Assembly (NCBI GenBank): GCA_032629725.1
Contig: JAFEVB010000004.1
Span: 1,798,001 to 1,862,000 of the forward strand
Source: Gremmenia infestans
Lineage: Eukaryota; Ascomycota; Leotiomycetes; Helotiales; Hamatocanthoscyphaceae
Direction: 5' to 3'
Length of the DNA: 64,000 nucleotides
This document shows, piece by piece, positions 24,726 to 36,702 of this stretch. The notes beneath the pieces were generated by a model. That model made no database searches, was not told the DNA's origin, and saw nothing but the letters and a program-made list of their open reading frames with translations. The position numbers were made by a program, and so were the translations under genes. Numbering within the stretch: the stretch's first letter is position 1; each line of letters starts with the position of its first letter.

Positions 24726-24829
24726 ACATTGCTTCCTTCTCCCATAATTCAACAATTAACCTCTCTACAATTATCTAACAAAATCCACTTTCACCAACTG
24801 CAACTTCAAACACCACCTCCACCTACAAA

Positions 24830-25070
24830 ATGCAATTCACTCAATTTACCTCCGTCTTCCTCGCCCTACTGTTCGCCAACACAGGCCTTGCTGTCAACCA
24901 GGCTTGCACCATCTCCAGCGACTGCGGATCTGACGCACCATGCTGCGCTACTTCGGGAACATATGCGAACACCTGTATCAATCAGAATGTAAAGTAAACT
25001 GTTTGTTATGAAACGGATTGTAGCTAATGCCATGTAGGATGTTGTTAACACCGGTGGATGTCTCATTTAG
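24830..25070 (+). CDS. Small secreted six-cysteine protein (effector-like)
   Basis: Two exons, 24830-24988 and 25038-25070, flank a 49-nt GT..AG intron with a CTAAT branch site; the product is only 63 residues. Residues 1-21 form a clear signal peptide (start MQFTQFTSVFLALLFANTGLA) with likely cleavage after LA. The mature part has six Cys in the order C-x5-C-x5-CC-x9-C-x11-C (positions 26, 32, 38, 39, 49, 61); the sixth Cys is gained only by splicing, since reading through gives a stop two codons past the donor. The C..C..CC..C..C order is the one used by disulfide-knot peptides. Small, secreted, Cys-rich proteins in AT-rich DNA are typical fungal effector candidates; no homologue is recognised and activity is not implied. 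Confidence 0.75.
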
Positions 25071-25952
25071 ACAAATGGCAGAGTGAAGTATACCGCGGCT
25101 TTGCGGAAGCTTATTCACTAGTGGGGGGGGTTGGCAAAAATCAGAGGGTGAGACGTTGTAAGGCTAGGTCAGAAAGTTTAAAATACATACTCGTACCAGA
25201 ATAAGATGTCAGAAAACCACAGATTTACACCGCAAAGGTCAAGAGTAAAGAAAAAAATTTATTTTGGTTCAGGGTTCCTGCTCAGCTTGCCTGTAATGTA
25301 TAGCTTGTCGAGCTTGTCACAGAAGGATGATAGGTGTTCTCAAATCTATGACTATGTTTGCTGGGTAGTTTATCTACAGGAGACGGTAAATATCTTAGAG
25401 ATATGTCGAGGAAATGAACAATGATAAATAGTAGTGAACCTCCTCGCCTCACGCTTGCTTAACGCCCTTTCAGCAGTTTAATTGCCAGGTAATAGCCACA
25501 CTACACGTGAAATTCAAAAACGTGTATACTGTATTTAGATCTGAGCATTAACCCCTAGGTTTGATTTTCAACTTATCGCTTCCCAGTAAAATTGATTTGT
25601 ATATGCACACAAGTACTTAGTAAGAGTGGGAGGCATATCTCATAATTCTCGTCACGTGATGTGGATTCAATGTAAAACGTGCGAGGCGTTTCAAGTGCAA
25701 GGAAAATGGCGCAGTACTCATATTTGAATCAATGTCTTACAAAGACTACTGGAGTATTCAGAAACGATTACTGCGTATTCGTGTGGCTATTTCGATCTTT
25801 GACTAGAGTTGCTTCTAAGCGAACCTAATTGAACTCTGCTGACGAGTTTCAAAGCTTCTTTTCTAAAGGTGTGACGCGGGGAAAAGCAGCAGAATCCTAC
25901 AATTTATTATCAAGTGTGATGCTGCAAGAATAATTCTGCATCTCTGTTTGAT
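25071..25952. other. AT-rich spacer
   Basis: 880 nt between the secreted-protein gene and the PI-PLC gene. A run of G near 25122-25130 and CACGTGA near 25504 and 25654 are the only notable points. No gene seen. Confidence 0.4.
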
Positions 25953-27902
25953 ATGGCCTGGATCGCGCGAGGACCAGACGGATACGTCCAGAACTCCCAA
26001 GAAGGCCAAACGCCCTCCGTTCCAGCGCTCGCCACCCACCGAGGTGAACTCTGGTGTCTCTGGAGTGATCCATTGGGAGACCTCTACTATGCAATTGGAG
26101 ATAATAGCTCCTTCCAACCCCGTCTTCAATTTCCCGACCACGGAATCCCCGTCCTTGCCGAGCTCTTAGGAACGCTGCACGCAATCATCATCCGGGATTC
26201 GACTGACTTGGCGCACTATGTATACGATGATCTGAATCGGCAATGGACGGTCCCTGCTCTGCTTGATAGCCGGGCCGGATTCTCTTCGCATACTACTCCA
26301 GCGCTGGTTGCTTTCCATAATAAGCTGGTTTTGGTGTTTATTCAGGATACGAATTTATACTATTCGATCTGGTCTGTGAACCCTCAGGATGACACATCAG
26401 TCTGGTCACCGCCGCAGGAAGTAAGTGGGATTAGTCAAGTTGGAGGGATCCCCGCACTATTTGTCTTAAAAGGTGTTTTGCATGTCCTCTGCGCCTCGAA
26501 TGACAGTACCCGGGAGATCTTGGGGTTTTCCTATTCCTCTACTGAGGATATCTGGAACTCTTGCGATGATGTGAGTGAAGGGAAAGCTGCATCTGGGGTC
26601 TCAGCTACATCCTATGGTGATAGTGCGTTTCTGGCTTTCCAAGAAGATGGACCAGACGATACTTCTCATCTGATATTTATCAGTGAGTTTAAGGATGGCC
26701 GATGGAGCTCGCAACAAGCTGTAGCGGGTCAAGCATCCACTAGTCCCCCTCAGCTTTCTGTCCTCAATGGAAGGATTAATTGCATATTCAATGCCAACGA
26801 CGAAAGTAAAGATCTTAGGTGGTATTCAAGGTCGCTTCTTGACTATTCATTGAGTTCGTGGATGGGCGGCCTTGCGGACGGAAAGCCTTTGAGTGCTTTG
26901 ACAATTCCTGGTACACACGATAGCTGTGCGGAATCCAACATTCCATTTGTCAGAACTCAGTATTTGTCCATCACCAAGCAAATGGAGGCTGGGCTTCGCT
27001 TTTTGGATCTACGCTGCCGGGTTGATTCTGCTGGGGACCTCTACATGTACCATGGGGGCATTCCGATCAACTTACCGATGTATTTGTCATTTGATACTGT
27101 CATGAATGAGGTATTCGACTTCTTCGAGAGGAGCAAATCAGATCCTACCGAGACCGTCCTCGTCTCTATCAACAACGATGATACATCTGGGAAAGAGCCG
27201 CCATCAGTCTTTTACAATGCTGTAAAAGGTTATATCGACAAGACGCCAAGGTATCATAACGGCCACCCCCGATGGATTACCAAGCGAACTACAACCTCCC
27301 TAGGAGAGGCTCGTGGAAAAGCCGTGTTACTCCGACGATATGCAGCTGATTCAGACATCGACCCATCGGAATTGATTGGCATAGACCTAAGTGGATGGCT
27401 CAATGACAACCCCGACTTTACACTCCAGACCGCAGACAACGTCACAGTGACCTTGCAGGACAAATGGAAATACTCCGAGATCATACCGCTTTTAGACCTC
27501 ATCTCAAGCAAGTTCAGCTTCGTCTCCAACATGCTGCAAAAAGCAGCTAGTGGTCATCCGGAGCATTGGTTTTTGAACTTCATGAGTGCCGTAGGAGACC
27601 CGGCAGAGAAGGGGGAAATTGCAGAGTCTCACTGGATCGCGGTGGGGGCGCATAGCAAGATTATTGGAGACTTTGTGCAGGGCATGAATCGTACAGTGAG
27701 GCAGAAGTTCAAGTGGGATTTTGATGCGAGGTATGGGGTGATTGCTATGGATTATCCTGAGCTGCCTAAGGTTCGTCTCATCAATTATTCCCGTGGTTTC
27801 GCCAGACTTGGCTCTTGTGCTGAAAATCCCTTTGGAATGCCTGTACTAACATGGATGTAGGATTCTGATTTGATTGCTTGGCTTATTGGGACGAACATGT
27901 AA
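25953..27902 (+). CDS. Beta-propeller / PI-PLC X-domain fusion protein
   Basis: Exon 25953-27770 plus a short last exon 27861-27902 give 619 residues ending LIAWLIGTNM; the intron (27771-27860) has a weak GTTCGT donor but a good CTAAC..TAG acceptor. Unspliced, the frame ends at 27860 after 635 residues. Residues ~1-305 hold about five repeats of roughly 50-60 residues with the pattern 'h-G-L-h-h-h-W-x-D..L-Y-Y-s' (for example GELWCLWSDPLGDLYYAIGD), like a lectin-type beta-propeller. Residues ~310-610 are a PI-specific phospholipase C X domain of the bacterial kind: catalytic His322 in IPGTHDSC and His367 in LYMYHGG, plus LRFLDLRCR. This family cleaves phosphatidylinositol or GPI to a cyclic phosphate. 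No signal peptide or EF-hand/C2/Y domains are present, so it is not the eukaryotic signalling PLC. Bacterial-type ancestry suggests old transfer. Confidence 0.85.
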
Positions 27903-30288
27903 CGTATCTCGCTGGGTTTAGAAGTTTTCAAGTGAACCTCCCCGAACATAGCATTTTAATTTTTGAACTTGACCCCGTATCTCAATATCATTGCAATATC
28001 GTGCTAGGCATGCGTAACTCAAATATAGAAGCTACCAAAACGTTGCACCGTAATTGTGCCAAACTTGCTATCCAATAATGAACCTGAGCCTCTGGTTTTC
28101 ACTACGGACAGGAGCAGGTACAGTAGAGAAAGGTTGGCAATAGTATAGAATAAGCAAAACACCACCACATATAACCTGAGACTAAGAAGAATTGGGCTAT
28201 CTCAACGTTCTACTCTAGCATAAGCCTTGGCTCGGAGCTGTTCTTAAGATTATATACACCGGATTTGGAATAAGGTTGTTAGCCTTAGGCATATTTTATG
28301 TATTTCAATTGTCATCTAACTCTTAATTAATAGTATTCTCAAATAAGTAAATAGCGTTTGCTAGAATATTAATTACTCTAGAAAGCGAAATATAGTTCTA
28401 CTTCTAGCAGGAAGTGAAAAGGGGAATTAAGGATATCGTTAAGGCTTAGAAAACAAAACTAGCGGGAACCGGTAATTAGATACAAGGGCGCGCCCCTGAA
28501 GCCGATTACGGTACTCTGACTAAGTTCTGCGGTTTTTGTATCTACCGGCTTCTCTTAGGGAAAGTAATAGAGAGATAGGCTATAATAAAATACTAACCTA
28601 GACAGCTTGAACTTTCTCTACCTTAAGCAAAAAGGCTTGCAAGTGTACAATTAAGACTTAAGCAGATGGAAGTAAGTTGTAATAAACCCGGATGCTATAT
28701 AGTTAATGTTAGTAACGCTCTACGCTGTCTCTTTAGAAATCAGTTGCTTAGTGCTATTCATATAGTTATCCTAGAGCCAGGATATAATAAGATGGAGCAT
28801 TATTACTTGTCTGCTTACTTCCTTTGCTCGCAAAATGTTGGGATAATTGTATGGCATCCCGACCTTTCTAGTCATGTGATCTCGCGTAGCTTAGTCAGCG
28901 AAGAGGCATCACCTCTTCGCATCCACAACACCACGATGAATAGTATGCAACATCAACCAGAATCAAGTCTACTACGTAGTATAGAAGTGATCACGGATAT
29001 CAACCTGTGATACCAACACAAAACAAAGCCAAGTTTCAGACAAGTGAAAACACTTTTGTATTAGCGTTAGATTGGCACGATACAAAGTATCATATTTTTA
29101 GAGCGAGTTATGCGGAGCTCCTATAAGAGTGCAATAGGAGCACTGGATGTGAGAAAAATCTGGACAGGTGTCGACGTATGATCTCCTATCGACTTCACGT
29201 CCACACCAATAGCATAAACATGTATTATTTATCTGGTTTATCTTATATCATAAGATGCAAGATATGCATATGCGCTAAACCTGATTAGGTTCCGTAGACC
29301 TGGCTCAAGCAATAGTGAAGTATCTCCATCTGATTACTAAGCAGGCTCCACACTATTACATATTCCCTCTATAGTTCAATTCTCTTCTAGTAATACTAAT
29401 AGCCTACTTGTAATAGTAAAATAATAGACTATACCTGAAACTATATCTAATATACATTCTACTAGTGCATGTTAATATCATATTCCTCTAATATGTTATA
29501 AGCCCAGGTTATAAGCCCTTACGTCTACTCAGCGCCCATGACTAAGCAATGCTGAGGCTTGCCCAACTGCAGCAACTTCACCAGCTTCACTTCTTCGCTT
29601 TGTCATCCACTTTAGCCATTAGAACATCACAACCAACTCTAAAACCAGAGTCAAGTCTTGTCTGCCCTGATGCATACTAGCTAGTAAGAAGTGTTCACCC
29701 CTGTGGCCAACTTCAACCCTCTATGCCCGATGTCACTAAGACGTGAGCCCACCATCTTTCCTCTTCTTTTTGTGGTTGCCTACCTATCTAGGAAGTCCGA
29801 CGGGTCGCTTTTCAGGCAGAATCCAGCGTGCCATAGAATGACTGGTGATTGGTCGTCCCCCTCCTTCGCTAAAGCAGTCTACACATACCAGGAATCAGAT
29901 TTCGGGTTACACCAAGCAAAGCACTCAGCAAATGGGGGGAGTGCTGGTGAACAAAAATAGGTGCTTCCTGACCCCAGTGGTAACTTGGAAGCATCCAATG
30001 TTTCATTCAGCAATCCCTAGCCCTGGACACCACCCCCCAAAATTAGCAGCGCGCATGAGTTTGCGGCAGAGCAAATCCTGACGGTACGACGATTGCAACG
30101 CTCCACGTTGCTCGGTAGGATTTCTTGCTCGGTAGGATTTCTGGCCGTCCTGTCCTACCTGTCTTGGTGTCAGCATATAGCTTTCGTTGGCCACTATAAT
30201 AACAATAAGCCTAACCTTCAGGTTTCCTCAGCTGTTGTTCTAACAAGTTCATACACCATCTCTCTGCTTGTCTACCGTTGTCTTCAAA
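27903..30288. other. AT-rich, stop-rich decayed region
   Basis: About 2.4 kb with many TAA/TAG/ATA words in all frames and local GC-rich islands (near 28480-28560), the texture of RIP-affected repeat DNA. I could not recognise a transposon protein with confidence. The last ~600 nt are more balanced and should include the promoter of the rhodopsin-domain gene. Confidence 0.5.
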
Positions 30289-31624
30289 ATGCAGGAAGAT
30301 CGCTATGCGATTACTATTGCCATGGGCATTTTCATGGCTCTTATCGCCACAATAGCCGTGCTGTTGCGCTTTGAGGCCCGTCGAATTCGAAGATCGGGCT
30401 TCAAGATGGATGATTACTTGATCGTGTTAGCTTTGGTATTCTGGCCCGCTGTGTATTTGAGTCCGAGTTTGGATACTGACATGGCGATAGGTCTGTCTCA
30501 TGGGTCAATGCGCTTGCAATTTGGTTGGTAAGACCTTCTCGGTCTTTGCACCCCAGGAAAATACTGATCGGTTGTCTAGGAGCATTTGCTGGCAAGATGG
30601 GTACACATAATTCCCTGTCTATGACGACGCCGAAGGAAATTCTAAAAGATCGGGCGCTTCTTCGGTCTAAGGTATCTTTGAACTCAATTCAGGTTCCTAA
30701 ATCATCACTGACGGTATTCTCTTGACAGGTTATCTGGGCGCTGCAACTCTTCACTACACTGAGCCCGGGATTAACTCGCACAAGCATCATGTTCTTCTAT
30801 CGCCGAATATTTGTTGGCCGAGCCACTCAGATCAATGTGTGGGTTTTTATTGCCCTTAATATTATGTGGACCATCGGATATTTCTTTGGAAATCTATGCA
30901 AGTCTTCCCTCCAAATGCTGTGGCCAGAAATCTAATTCCATCCATAGTGGGCTGCATACCAATCAAAGGAAACTGGGTACCTGATCCAACTGGAAAATGC
31001 GTCAACTTCTTCGAGTTATACAAGAGCATGGTCATCACAGATGTGATTCTGGACGGTCTTGTTCTTCTAATCCCCGTATATCCGGTCTACAAGCTGCAAA
31101 TGCCAGTCCGACAGAAGATCGTCATCCTCGGCATTTTTTCACTCGGCAGTTTAGTTATAATCTCAGGGATATTCCGAGTCATAGCCATGTACGCTGCTAT
31201 GAATATGGACCCTGACCGGACCTACGTACGCGCACCTGCATTCTACTGGGCCACGATAGAAGTTGGCGTGGGGATTGTCAGCGCCTGTCTCCCGACTCTT
31301 CGCCCGCTCATCAGCAAGAAGGGACCTGAGACTATGATCCGCACGTTTTCACGCAAGATTGCCGGATCATTTTCGAAGACTAAGGCTTCTTCGGAAGACT
31401 ACTCGATGGATCACCGGCCGAGTCAAGGGAGCGAGGCTGGGTTCGTTTCTGTCCCTTCTTCTCATGGAGAAAAGACGCACATCTACGAAGGTCCGCCTGC
31501 CTCGACCTCGGTGCCGAAAAATAAGATTGAGGCTACAGAGAATGAATATCCAGAACCTACCTTCGATGGGATCCGGGTGGAGCGGAGCATTTATCACGAC
31601 TCACAAACTCGCGAGCATGTTTAA
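30289..31624 (+). CDS. Rhodopsin-domain (Pth11-like) integral membrane protein
   Basis: Five exons, 30289-30450, 30491-30527, 30580-30671, 30729-30897 and 30948-31624, close in phase to 378 residues. The last intron (30898-30947) fits only with a GC donor, GCAAGT, which is the standard GC-AG form. Seven hydrophobic segments are expected: the first at residues ~10-26 (ITIAMGIFMALIATIAVLL), followed by RFEARRIRRSGFKMDDYLIV, the hallmark block of the fungal rhodopsin domain; later marks are LTRTSIMFFYRRIF, KCVNFFELYKSMVITDVILD and GIFRVIAMY. The tail of ~90 residues is Ser/Pro-rich and cytoplasmic. Members include plant-surface sensing receptors, but most have unknown ligands. It lies just outside the biosynthetic genes; a role there is unproven. 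Confidence 0.82.
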
Positions 31625-32464
31625 CTCGACCTGACAAGCAGATGAAAAGGATTTCTTTGGAACAATGCTGGCGAAATGCCAGTGGCTTCAGTCACTTCAC
31701 AGGCGGGAATGTTTTATGGAGTATCGAACTGTCCTTTCAAATCTATGTAATAATAAAGAAATGAGAAATGCTTGATAGCCCCGCTTTTGCAGGAGTAATA
31801 TCTGAGAATAATTTTCCTCGATGGAGAGAATGACTGGTGCAGTAGAGAAAGCAATTTTCAGTCTGCTTGCAAGGGATTCTCGATCATGCACGCAATCAAA
31901 TCGATTTGATTCGCATTTATTGTATGTATGCAAGAACAGGCCGAAGTCTCGAAGATCTGCATATTGGGCACAGAGCGCGCGCCGCCTCTTCATCACTGCT
32001 CGGAAAGAGAGCAACCGGTAAGACTCCCCACTGTAGGTCCTGCACAGCATAAACCCCAATGTTATGGCTGATCTCCTATAGGCCTGCTCGGTATATCCAT
32101 GTCTTGTGCGATCGCTCTGTTACACAGCAGTTGGCTGACTAGTCTTGGCAGGTCAGGTTGGTTGGGGGTGGGGCCGCGCGAGCGTGCTCGGGCTCGGGGT
32201 TGACAATCACGCTGCAGGACATGTACAAACAGAAATACAACTTCAATCCTTCCCAGTTCCTACATACACATCCTTACTAGTATGTATAGATGCATTTGCA
32301 TCTTTTGCACAAGGGACCGGGATAGCAGAGACGGTGCCCTCCGGACTCACATGCTAAAGCTTCAGCCTCATCTGCTCTACAATCTACAGTTTCTTTTTCA
32401 GTGTTAAAACACGTTTTGATTTTGAAAGAATCCCAGACGCTTGGTCTGCCGGCTGCTCTTTTTA
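31625..32464. other. Spacer between receptor and O-methyltransferase genes
   Basis: 840 nt with the 3' flank of the receptor gene and the promoter of the O-methyltransferase. A GGGTGGGG-containing GC-rich patch occurs near 32160-32200. No coding frame supported. Confidence 0.4.
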
Positions 32465-33949
32465 ATGGCATCATCTAGAATATTAGAGCTGGCCAATGAT
32501 ATCGGCAAGTTCACTTCACTCATCCACGACCATCTTGCGTCACATGACCTTCAGTTCCCATCATTCAGCCCAGATACTTCAGGAGCTTTGCCTGACGAGC
32601 TTCTGAAAGCTCAAGATGCTGTTCTTGACGCCACGGCCGAGCTACATGATTTGCTTATGCCACCAATCAGTGCTTTACACATCAACGGCAATGTGAGTCC
32701 CATTCTTCACGCATGCAGCACGCTCTGACATTTAGTGGCTCGTAGGCGCAAAATCTTGTAAGCATGAACGCCATCCGTCGTTTTGACATGGCCAACAGCT
32801 TCGAGCCTGGAGAAGAGACCTCTTTCCCCCAGATGGCAAAGCATGCGGGACTCAGCGAGGCGGTCACGAAAAGTCTGTTGCGCCATGCCATGACTTTGAG
32901 GATATTTTGTGAGCCGAAGAAGGGCGTGATTGCTCATACCGCGCGCTCTGTACTTTTCAGAGAGCCACGAATCCAGAATTTCATCAGCACAGGTCTGGAA
33001 GAGATGACGCCTGCTACTCTGAGGGTAGGTTAAAATGCAGCGACACATTCAAGAGATGAAATAATGCTCATGATACTAGACCGTAGACGCGCTTCAGAAG
33101 TGGTCAATGTCAGAAGAGCCAGCAGAAACGGTAAGAAGTGAAAATCTTCAGAAGTCAAAAGCTTGGAGAGCATTTTTATTGACATGTTATATTTAGGGGT
33201 TTGCGCTCGCCAACAACACCAATCAGCCAATATATAAAATCCTGGGAGATGATCCTGCAAGGGCCAAGAGATTCGCAGATACAATGAACGTATTTACAAC
33301 AAGAAAGGGCTTTGAGACATCACATGTCATTTCTGGCTTCGATTGGCAAAGTCTGGGAGCTGCAACGGTGGTGGATATCGGCGGTTCACGGGGCCACATC
33401 AGCATTGCCCTAGCGACGCAATTCCCAGCTCTCAAATTTGTTGTTCAGGATTTCGAGAGTACGGTCAAAGGTGCCGAGAATGATGTGCCTGAGCCTGTTG
33501 CGGCGCGAGTGAGCTTTATGGCGCACGATATCTTCAAGGAGCAGACGGTTGTGGCTGATGGCTACTACTTCCGTTGGATTTTCCATAATTGGTCGGACAA
33601 GTATTCGATCAAGATCCTAAAATCATTGATTCCGGTTCTTCGGCCAGGTGTGCATATTATCATCAACGACGTGTGTATGCCTGAACCTGGAACGATGGCT
33701 GCGTGGAGAGTAAAGGAGTTGAGGTATGCTTGATCGTTAATATTCATTGTTCTTATTTATTTATGTATACTGAAATTTGACTTTAGAACATTTGATCTGG
33801 GAATGTTGGCTATTCTCAATGGACGTGAACGTGATGCTGAAGAGTGGAAAGATTTGTTTGAGCGTGCGGACCCTCGCTTCCATTTTGAAGGAGTCACTCA
33901 GCCTGAGGGATCTAACTTGGCCATGATAGCAGCTTCTTGGTCAGGCTGA
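32465..33949 (+). CDS. SAM-dependent O-methyltransferase (COMT-like) 1
   Basis: Five exons, 32465-32692, 32746-33024, 33080-33130, 33197-33723 and 33787-33949, give 415 residues with all phases closed. Plant/fungal COMT-type layout: an N-terminal helical dimerisation/winged-helix part (RRFDMANSFEPGEETSFPQMA region), then the SAM-binding Rossmann fold with VVDIGGSRGHISIAL (Asp246 region), the D-F acidic motif VVQDF, and the catalytic base His316 in IFHNWSD. Such enzymes methylate phenolic hydroxyls of polyketides, terphenyls or similar metabolites. It ends 85 nt from the convergent dehydrogenase gene. Together with the neighbours it is a plausible tailoring enzyme of the cluster. Substrate cannot be predicted. 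Confidence 0.88.
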
Positions 33950-34034
33950 TAATCAACTTATATATGTATGTAGCAGCCGGAGTGATGCCATTGCTTTACA
34001 AGAAACATTCTTGATATTCTCTCGTTTCAGTCTG

Positions 34035-35192
34035 TCATTGAGTCTCGTTCTTAAATGGGAGTCCACTCTCAAGTCTCACGGCCCCATAGATACCAGTAAT
34101 GTCTGCGTCTCCCCCAGCCTGATCTTCTACCACCTTCAAGTGGTCAACCGCGGCTTCATATCCTTTAACTGACGCACCCGACGACTTCGCTAGCTCCAGC
34201 ACATGAGCCGTGAGTTTCAAGGCTTTGAAAACCTCAACAATGGGCTATCACTATACAGTCAGATGGGATCCTGGGAAATATTCGGTAATTGAAGGAAGAC
34301 CTCACCGTGTCTCGATAGTATCCTCCACTTAGCATTCTATGATTGTAGATTGAATGCGGCGTATTCGGAAACACTTGGTCCAACAGCTTTTTCATGCTCT
34401 GAACTCCAACACCGCATTTCTCAGCGAAGACATTCAATTCTGCTACTGTTTCCATGGTGTTCATGATGAGGACGTTACCCATGAGTTTTAGTAGCGATGC
34501 TTTGCCTGGCTCTTCGCCGCTGAGATCTATGAGTGCCCGTCCTACTCTATCTCCAATCAGAAACTGTTAAAGCAATAAAAGCGAGCGGGCTCACACTCCA
34601 ACAACGAAGGGTCTGATACGGTCAACTGATCCTGGAGCACCAGCCGCGATGCACGTGAGCAAACGTTTCTCAGCCATGCTAGGCTCACCCATGACTGAGA
34701 TTGAGAACTTGTTAGCATTAGGAATGTTTTAAGTTCAAATGAGAGTTTAGAAGCTATCAATCACATACCCGGCATAGCGACAAATTCCCCCCCAGCCTTC
34801 AAGATCCTCTCAGCGATCCTGTCCGTCACCTCCGGCGTAACCGACGAACTATCCACAAACAGCTTCCCCATCACATCTACCCGTAAAATCTGCTTAAAGC
34901 TAAATTCCACAGCCTCGTCGTCTTGGAGACATGACCAGATAATGTCCGAACCGGAAACGGCGTCTTCGATTGTCGCAGCCACGATAGAATGCCCAATGCT
35001 TGCGCTGTGCTCCTCGGCGCGGCTGCGAGTGCGGTTGTATATTGTCAAAGGCTCATCTAACTTTCCAGAGAGAACTAGATTCCTTGTCATAGCCTATTCC
35101 CATTAACGAACGCTATGCGTACAGAAGTTGGCGTGCGTGGAACGTACCTTGCCAATGCCGCCCATGCCCAGAAAGGAAAAACGTGGCGCCAT
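34035..35192 (-). CDS. NAD(P)-dependent beta-hydroxyacid dehydrogenase / imine reductase-type oxidoreductase
   Basis: Five exons, 35192-35148, 35093-34769, 34694-34595, 34546-34306 and 34244-34035, produce 306 residues. The N-terminus FSFLGMGGIGKAM carries the GxGxxG dinucleotide-binding loop; IYNRTRSRAE suggests preference for NADP (Arg at the strand-2 end); later come FVDSSSVTPE and the helix with the family lysine in GKASLLKLMGNV. This is the 3-hydroxyisobutyrate dehydrogenase superfamily, which also includes imine reductases and glyoxylate/succinic semialdehyde reductases. Size is normal. It is divergent to the A-T-TE synthetase gene with a 1.5 kb shared upstream region, as cluster genes often are. 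Whether it reduces a cluster intermediate or is an ordinary metabolic enzyme cannot be told from sequence. Confidence 0.87.
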
Positions 35193-36702
35193 AAGGGGTT
35201 GTTTGTTTGTAATTATGATGATGAAAATTACAGCATGTATAGTATTGCGATCAAAAGTCAGCAATTCGGCGCGTAGTAGATTCATATTCATTATCAATAA
35301 TTATTTTGGGCAGGTTGCCTAAGATCCGGTAGGCGACACAGGACAGGGTGGGTGGGGCTACCTGGCACGTCCACGTCCCTCCCTATAGAGGGCTTTAGCG
35401 AGCCTCTCCGTTCTGTAATTTAGGCGCTGAACTTCCATTCCGGCTTACTTTGCTGCCTACCAAGCCTAAGGCACACCTGGTTGAAGAAGTAGGTGGGATA
35501 ATGGCCAAATGAAATTTGCTACCAGAGATATTTCGGATCAAAGGCCTTGATCACCCTCCGAATGCCACCACAACAACAGACCGTCCATCATGTTCTGCCT
35601 CAGCGATACATGGGGATATTCCTATAGTGTAACATTGCACAAGTAGTCTTACGAGCCGTCTTACCAATGTTCTTACCAATCCTTATCTCAACTGCAAGAT
35701 ATGGGGCTAGGCACGTTGCATATATATGCACGCAATCCGGGACAGTACAGTATGCAATACTACACTACGGAGTCCTTGTACAAACAAGTGACCAAGGGCG
35801 TGCACTTACTTGTTGGGCTGACGATCAATCAATCGGACCTTTGGCTCTATTTAGCTTTCTCCCTGAGCAGATTTCTCAAATAAAGAGGCAGTGAGGCACA
35901 GTTTTGATCCGGCATAATCGAAGCAGGGGAGTATGATTTCTGTATCCAGACACCGGAAGAAGGCATGGCATGGCATGACAGGGCCCAGCGAGCACTTTCA
36001 CTCCGTGCAACTCTCTTATCGTAGCGATGCATCATTTTAGATGCAGTAAGACGTGGGTATCGGGTAGGGTAATACCCCGGGATACTAAGGTGAAGCCTCT
36101 ACGGGTATCACCCACGCAAGATTTTGCTTACAGGTGGGGTATATATAGACCCTAGGGTTTTCATTCAAGGATTTCGATTTCCTAGGTAACCTGCGTTTAA
36201 TTGAGAGCCTTGATCATTAAGGCTTAAACAGGCCTAAAAGTTGAGGATATATCTATTCTTGGTTAAAAAGAAATCTTGGGGCCTTATCATGGTAATATTC
36301 CGGATTAGTTAGTTATATGCATGGATTTCGAAATATGTCCGAAAACCTGGGTTTTTAAGTTACCGTCAGCCCTGCAACTTCTCGGGTGGAATGTCCACCT
36401 TCCAACAGTCCCCGGGCGTTCGGTGTCCATGTCTGGATGCGGTCCAGCCAGTCGCCTAAACGTCAATGTGCCTTGGTTCGGACTTTAGACAAGGTTTTCA
36501 AAATTCCACTGCGACGTCGTATTTTACTCCAATTGAGATTGGCACCGCTTGAAGGCTGTTCTGGAAATTGACTAGCCCAGATTTACAGATCTAAATCTTC
36601 ATATTGACCGGAATATGTATGTAGCTGCCAAATGAGAAAAGCCTTATAATCAACCTACGAAATGTACCACCGGTTCCACCTTATTTTGCGGTAGGTCACA
36701 AT
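35193..36702. promoter_or_regulatory. Divergent upstream region of dehydrogenase and A-T-TE synthetase genes
   Basis: 1.5 kb between two divergent starts, so it should hold both promoters. Around 36050-36120 there are overlapping GTATC/GGGTAT and ATACCC words in both orientations (GTGGGTATC..GGGTA..ATACCCC..GGGTATCACCCAC), which could bind a dimeric factor. No coding frame supported. Confidence 0.4.

Larger units (their letters stand above)
23146..24829. other. AT-rich spacer upstream of the small secreted protein gene
   Basis: About 1.7 kb with no coding frame that I believe. It contains a triplicated 11-nt word (ATGCCGCGGAC) at about 24128-24162 and a TATA box just upstream of the secreted-protein gene. 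Confidence 0.45.

Noticed and set aside
28660..29010. 114-codon plus-strand frame with a HIVILEPGYNK segment, faintly like the end of a SNF2-type helicase
   Set aside because: Match is a handful of residues and the expected flanking motifs are missing; surrounding DNA is AT-rich and stop-filled.
36050..36120. Possible telomere-like or long palindrome structure near GGGTATC/ACCC words
   Set aside because: Words are short and overlapping, with no extended stem or CCCTAA array; kept only as a note on the promoter region.
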